Source of the DNA: a bacterium
GTDB lineage: Bacteria; Nitrospinota_A; UBA7883; JACRGQ01
Direction of reading: 5' to 3'
Assembly: GCA_021815535.1 (NCBI GenBank)
Contig: JAKAGL010000098.1
Coordinates: forward strand, 1-8,120
Length of the DNA: 8,120 bases
A model generated the notes under the pieces. It was given only the letters and a program-made list of their open reading frames with translations, made no database searches and was not told the origin of the DNA. Positions within the stretch are counted from its first letter, which is position 1; the number at the start of each line of letters is the position of its first letter. The translations under genes and the position numbers were made by a program. Positions 5,917 to 8,120 of the stretch are shown here, in pieces.

Positions 5917-6471
5917 TCACGACACCTTCAAAATGAGGTCTTTATGCGGGCGGGGAATGATCTCCACCGCCACCATCGCCGCCAGATGGGCTATCGCTTT
6001 TTTGGCGAACTCCACCGCGGCCTCTATTTCCGCGATCTCGCCGGTCATGGTGAAGAACGATTTTCCGCCAAGGCCGTTGGCAAGCCGCATCTCGATCAAA
6101 TGGATGTTGGCCCCCTTCGCCGCGGCATCGGCGGCAATGATGCACGAGGCGACCGTAAAGGTCTCAAACACCGCCAAAGCGTCGACCTCCGGCGCGGCGG
6201 CGCAGGCCTCCATCGCGGGGATAAGCTGCGGGTGCGCATTCGGAAGGAACAGCTCGTCCACCATCATGTCGTCGCCGATGGCGATTCCCTTGTGGAAACT
6301 TTCTTCAACCGGTGAGACCTCTCCGGCGAAAAGCACCATGTACTTGCCGGGGCAGAGCGTCCGCGCATCAAGAAGCTGCACATCGGCTTTTTTCATCACC
6401 TCATCGCAGGTTTTTATCCCGCGCGCTATGGAGCGGAGCTCAAGAAGCGCCAACGCCGGTTCTTTGATCAT
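5917..6471 (-). CDS. pduT: PduT-type tandem BMC-domain shell protein with Fe-S pore motif
   Basis: This 184-residue protein has two BMC domains (about residues 5-92 and 96-180), so three copies make a pseudo-hexameric shell tile. The first domain holds TLCPGKYMVLFAG with C40. In PduT the equivalent Cys (C38, in a similar CPGK motif) supplies three ligands, one per subunit, to a [4Fe-4S] cluster in the trimer pore. The second domain holds NGLGGKSFFTMTGE, and the C-terminus has IIPRPHKDL, as in PduT. The expected role is to pass electrons across the shell, with PduS as the partner. The immediately upstream gene is PduS, and the two overlap in an ATGA quartet (6468-6471). AAGGA lies upstream of the ATG. 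Length is normal for the family. Confidence 0.94.
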   Translation of the reverse strand: MIKEPALALLELRSIARGIKTCDEVMKKADVQLLDARTLCPGKYMVLFAGEVSPVEESFHKGIAIGDDMMVDELFLPNAHPQLIPAMEACAAAPEVDALAVFETFTVASCIIAADAAAKGANIHLIEMRLANGLGGKSFFTMTGEIAEIEAAVEFAKKAIAHLAAMVAVEIIPRPHKDLILKVS

Positions 6472-7784
6472 TTTTCAATCCTTATGTATCCATTCACTTT
6501 GGTGACCGTACCGGCAATCGAGGCATGAATGGCCGCGCCCAATTTACCTTCCGGGATGGATGCTATTCTTTGGCCCCGTTTCACCCGGTCGCCCGCTTTC
6601 ACCAGCGGCAGGGCGGGGGCGCCCAGATGCATCGAAAGCGGAATGGCTACGGCGGGAACATCCCACAGCGCCCCGTGATAGGGGGGCTTGATTTCGTATT
6701 TGGAAAGCGAGAGCCGCCGGGTGAGCTTGTCCTTCGGCACGCGGCGCACTTCGCGGTAGATATCGGCCTTGAGCTCCTTTTTTTCCGGCGTGAAGCGGAT
6801 CCCGCGCGCGGAAAGGCTCCGCTTGAAATCGCGGAAAAAACGGCGGGGCGAAAGGGCGATGGGGCAGGCGAACAGGTCGCACACGCCGCATTCGCAGCAG
6901 AGGAAGGCGTTCAGCACCGTTGCCGCTTCCGGCTCGCGTTGCTCGTTGATCACCCGCATGATGGCGTGCGGTTCCAGCGCGTGCCCGTTGAGCGATCGCG
7001 GGCAGAGGTCGGTGCAGTAGCGGCATTGTTCGCACGCCCCGCGCGAAAGGCGGATGTCAGCCGAAAGGGGCCGGCTGAGCCGCGCCACATGGGGATTTCC
7101 TTTGGGAAGGATGAAGAAACCGGCGGTGGTTTTCGTCACTACCTCGTGAGCGGGATCGGCCAGGCGGCCCATCATCGGGCCGTTCAGCAACAGGGCGTAA
7201 TCGTCAATCAGGGCCCCGCCGCATCCGGCGATGATCTCGGCCAGCGATGCGCCAAGCGGCACGCGGTGAACGCCGGGGGTTTTTATTTCGCCGCCGACGG
7301 TTATCACCTTATCGGTGACCGCCTCCCCTTTCGCCGCCCGCGCAATGTTGGCAAGCGTGGCGACGTTTTGCACCACCACGCCGACGTTCAGCGGGATGCC
7401 CGCTTCCGGCACGATACGCCCGGTGGTTTCGTACACCAGCACCTGTTCGTCGCCAGAGGGATAGAAGTTTCCCAGAAGGAACAGCTCCATCCCCTTTTCC
7501 GCCGCGATCAGCTTTTCAAAGCGGGCCACGGCTTCGTGGTATTTTTCTTTGATGCAAAGCAGGCCGCGCGCTGCGCCGGTCTGGCGCATCACGTGGCGCA
7601 GTCCGTCGACGATCAAGTCGGCGTGTGATTCCATCACGAACTGGTCGGAGTAAAGAAGCGGCTCGCATTCCGCGCCGTTGGCCAGCACGGTATCTACCTG
7701 CGCGGCGAGCTTGACGTGCGTGGGAAAGCCCGCGCCCCCGGCGCCGACAACCCCTGCTTCCCGCACCAGTTCGATGAGGTTCAT
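6468..7784 (-). CDS. pduS: PduS-type flavo/Fe-S electron-transfer protein (RnfC-like)
   Basis: The 438-residue product is homologous to PduS, described as a cobalamin reductase and NADH-linked redox protein of microcompartments, and to RnfC. It begins MNLIELVREAGVVGAGGAGF with the glycine-rich nucleotide/flavin loop at 11-20. NGAECEPLL is at 36-44, and an SLBB-like segment spans about 159-190 (VGGEIKTPGVHRVPLG). Two ferredoxin-type [4Fe-4S] sites follow: C251, C254, C257 and C261, then C296, C299, C302 and C307. A barrel-sandwich segment closes the protein (about 385-430, VKAGDRVKRGQ). The ATG at 7784 overlaps the stop of the preceding aldehyde dehydrogenase (ATGA, 7781-7784) and has AGGA upstream. 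An in-frame start 10 codons earlier is less likely. Beside PduT and the dehydrogenase it probably recycles NADH to NAD+ and hands electrons to the shell cluster. No B12-dependent enzyme is visible here. Confidence 0.94.
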   Translation of the reverse strand: MNLIELVREAGVVGAGGAGFPTHVKLAAQVDTVLANGAECEPLLYSDQFVMESHADLIVDGLRHVMRQTGAARGLLCIKEKYHEAVARFEKLIAAEKGMELFLLGNFYPSGDEQVLVYETTGRIVPEAGIPLNVGVVVQNVATLANIARAAKGEAVTDKVITVGGEIKTPGVHRVPLGASLAEIIAGCGGALIDDYALLLNGPMMGRLADPAHEVVTKTTAGFFILPKGNPHVARLSRPLSADIRLSRGACEQCRYCTDLCPRSLNGHALEPHAIMRVINEQREPEAATVLNAFLCCECGVCDLFACPIALSPRRFFRDFKRSLSARGIRFTPEKKELKADIYREVRRVPKDKLTRRLSLSKYEIKPPYHGALWDVPAVAIPLSMHLGAPALPLVKAGDRVKRGQRIASIPEGKLGAAIHASIAGTVTKVNGYIRIEK

Positions 7785-8120
7785 ATGATCCTGAAGGAAT
7801 CCTTCAGCGTGCACCGCCGCTCGCGCGAGAAATGGCGGGCGGTGGTAAGCCCCTCGCCGGTCGGGCTGGCGATGGTGAACGAGGTGTACCCCTCGCCCCC
7901 CGCGCCCAACCCCGCAAACGACGGGGCATTTTTCACGAAGATGGAGGTGTTTACTGCGCGCGCCATACGGCTGAGGTTATCGATATTCTTTGAATGCATG
8001 ACGGCGGTGTGGCGGAAGCCGTGTTCCACTTCCACCGCGATGTCGATGGCGGAATTGACGTTGGGGGCGCGGACAAGGCCTACCACCGGCATCAGCAATT
8101 CCATCTGCACGATAGGGTCG
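7781..8120 (-). CDS. CoA-acylating aldehyde dehydrogenase, PduP/EutE family (C-terminal part only)
   Basis: Only the last 113 codons are in the window; the reading frame stays open through 8120, so the gene starts to the right. The visible part runs from DPIVQMELLMPVV through HSKNIDNLSRMARAVNTSIF, AGLGAGGEGYTSFTIASP and TGEGLTTARHFSRERRCTL, the conserved C-terminal block of PduP/EutE enzymes. These oxidise an aldehyde to acyl-CoA with NAD+ in the microcompartment lumen. The catalytic Cys and any N-terminal encapsulation peptide lie outside the window. Next to a class II aldolase the likely substrate is lactaldehyde, but this is an inference. The stop codon overlaps the PduS start. Confidence 0.93.
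   Translation of the reverse strand, partial: DPIVQMELLMPVVGLVRAPNVNSAIDIAVEVEHGFRHTAVMHSKNIDNLSRMARAVNTSIFVKNAPSFAGLGAGGEGYTSFTIASPTGEGLTTARHFSRERRCTLKDSFRII

Noticed and set aside
4689..7628. Long plus-strand open frames opposite the BMC genes (for example 6525-7628 and 4689-5435)
   Set aside because: They lie antisense to clear BMC genes, show no recognisable domain, and arise from the high GC content of that strand.

Overview
This is a bacterial chromosomal window with three blocks and eight protein-coding genes, two of them cut by the window edges. The lineage cannot be fixed from sequence alone. Coding DNA is moderately GC-rich, clearly richer in the right-hand block. The presence of DnaA, an Rrf2/IscR-type regulator, a very large TPR protein and bacterial microcompartment (BMC) genes suggests a free-living or environmental bacterium.

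Left block, minus strand (1-1612): an Rrf2/IscR-like Fe-S regulator is followed 4 nt later by dnaA, whose last roughly 60-70 codons lie beyond position 1. Their upstream region (1613-1991) is the only non-coding stretch over 300 bp. It holds an 84% A+T segment, a perfect inverted pair of consensus DnaA boxes, a likely minus-strand promoter for the regulator and dnaA, and a plus-strand promoter with two operator-like inverted repeats. It is a good candidate for oriC or a DnaA autoregulatory site.

Middle block, plus strand (1992-4448): one 818-residue soluble protein with 17 consecutive TPR units and a C-terminal class III adenylate/guanylate cyclase domain. Both metal-binding Asp residues and the ATP-type substrate residues are present, but the transition-state Asn is replaced by Val.

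Right block, minus strand (4476-8120): six genes, tightly overlapped and reading right to left, form the 3' part of a BMC operon. They are a CoA-acylating aldehyde dehydrogenase (C-terminal end only), PduS, the Fe-S shell trimer PduT, two EutN/CcmL vertex proteins, and a class II sugar-phosphate aldolase with a Cys-rich linker and an encapsulation-peptide-like tail. The inferred pathway is cleavage of a deoxysugar phosphate (fuculose- or rhamnulose-1-phosphate type) inside the shell. The resulting lactaldehyde would be oxidised to an acyl-CoA, and reducing equivalents would leave through PduS and the PduT pore cluster. No hexameric BMC-H shell gene or signature dehydratase is visible, so the rest of the operon must lie to the right of the window or elsewhere.

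The least ordinary points are the IscR-like regulator coupled to dnaA beside an origin-like element, the large TPR-cyclase with an altered active site, and the pairing of a class II aldolase with a PduS/PduT electron outlet.
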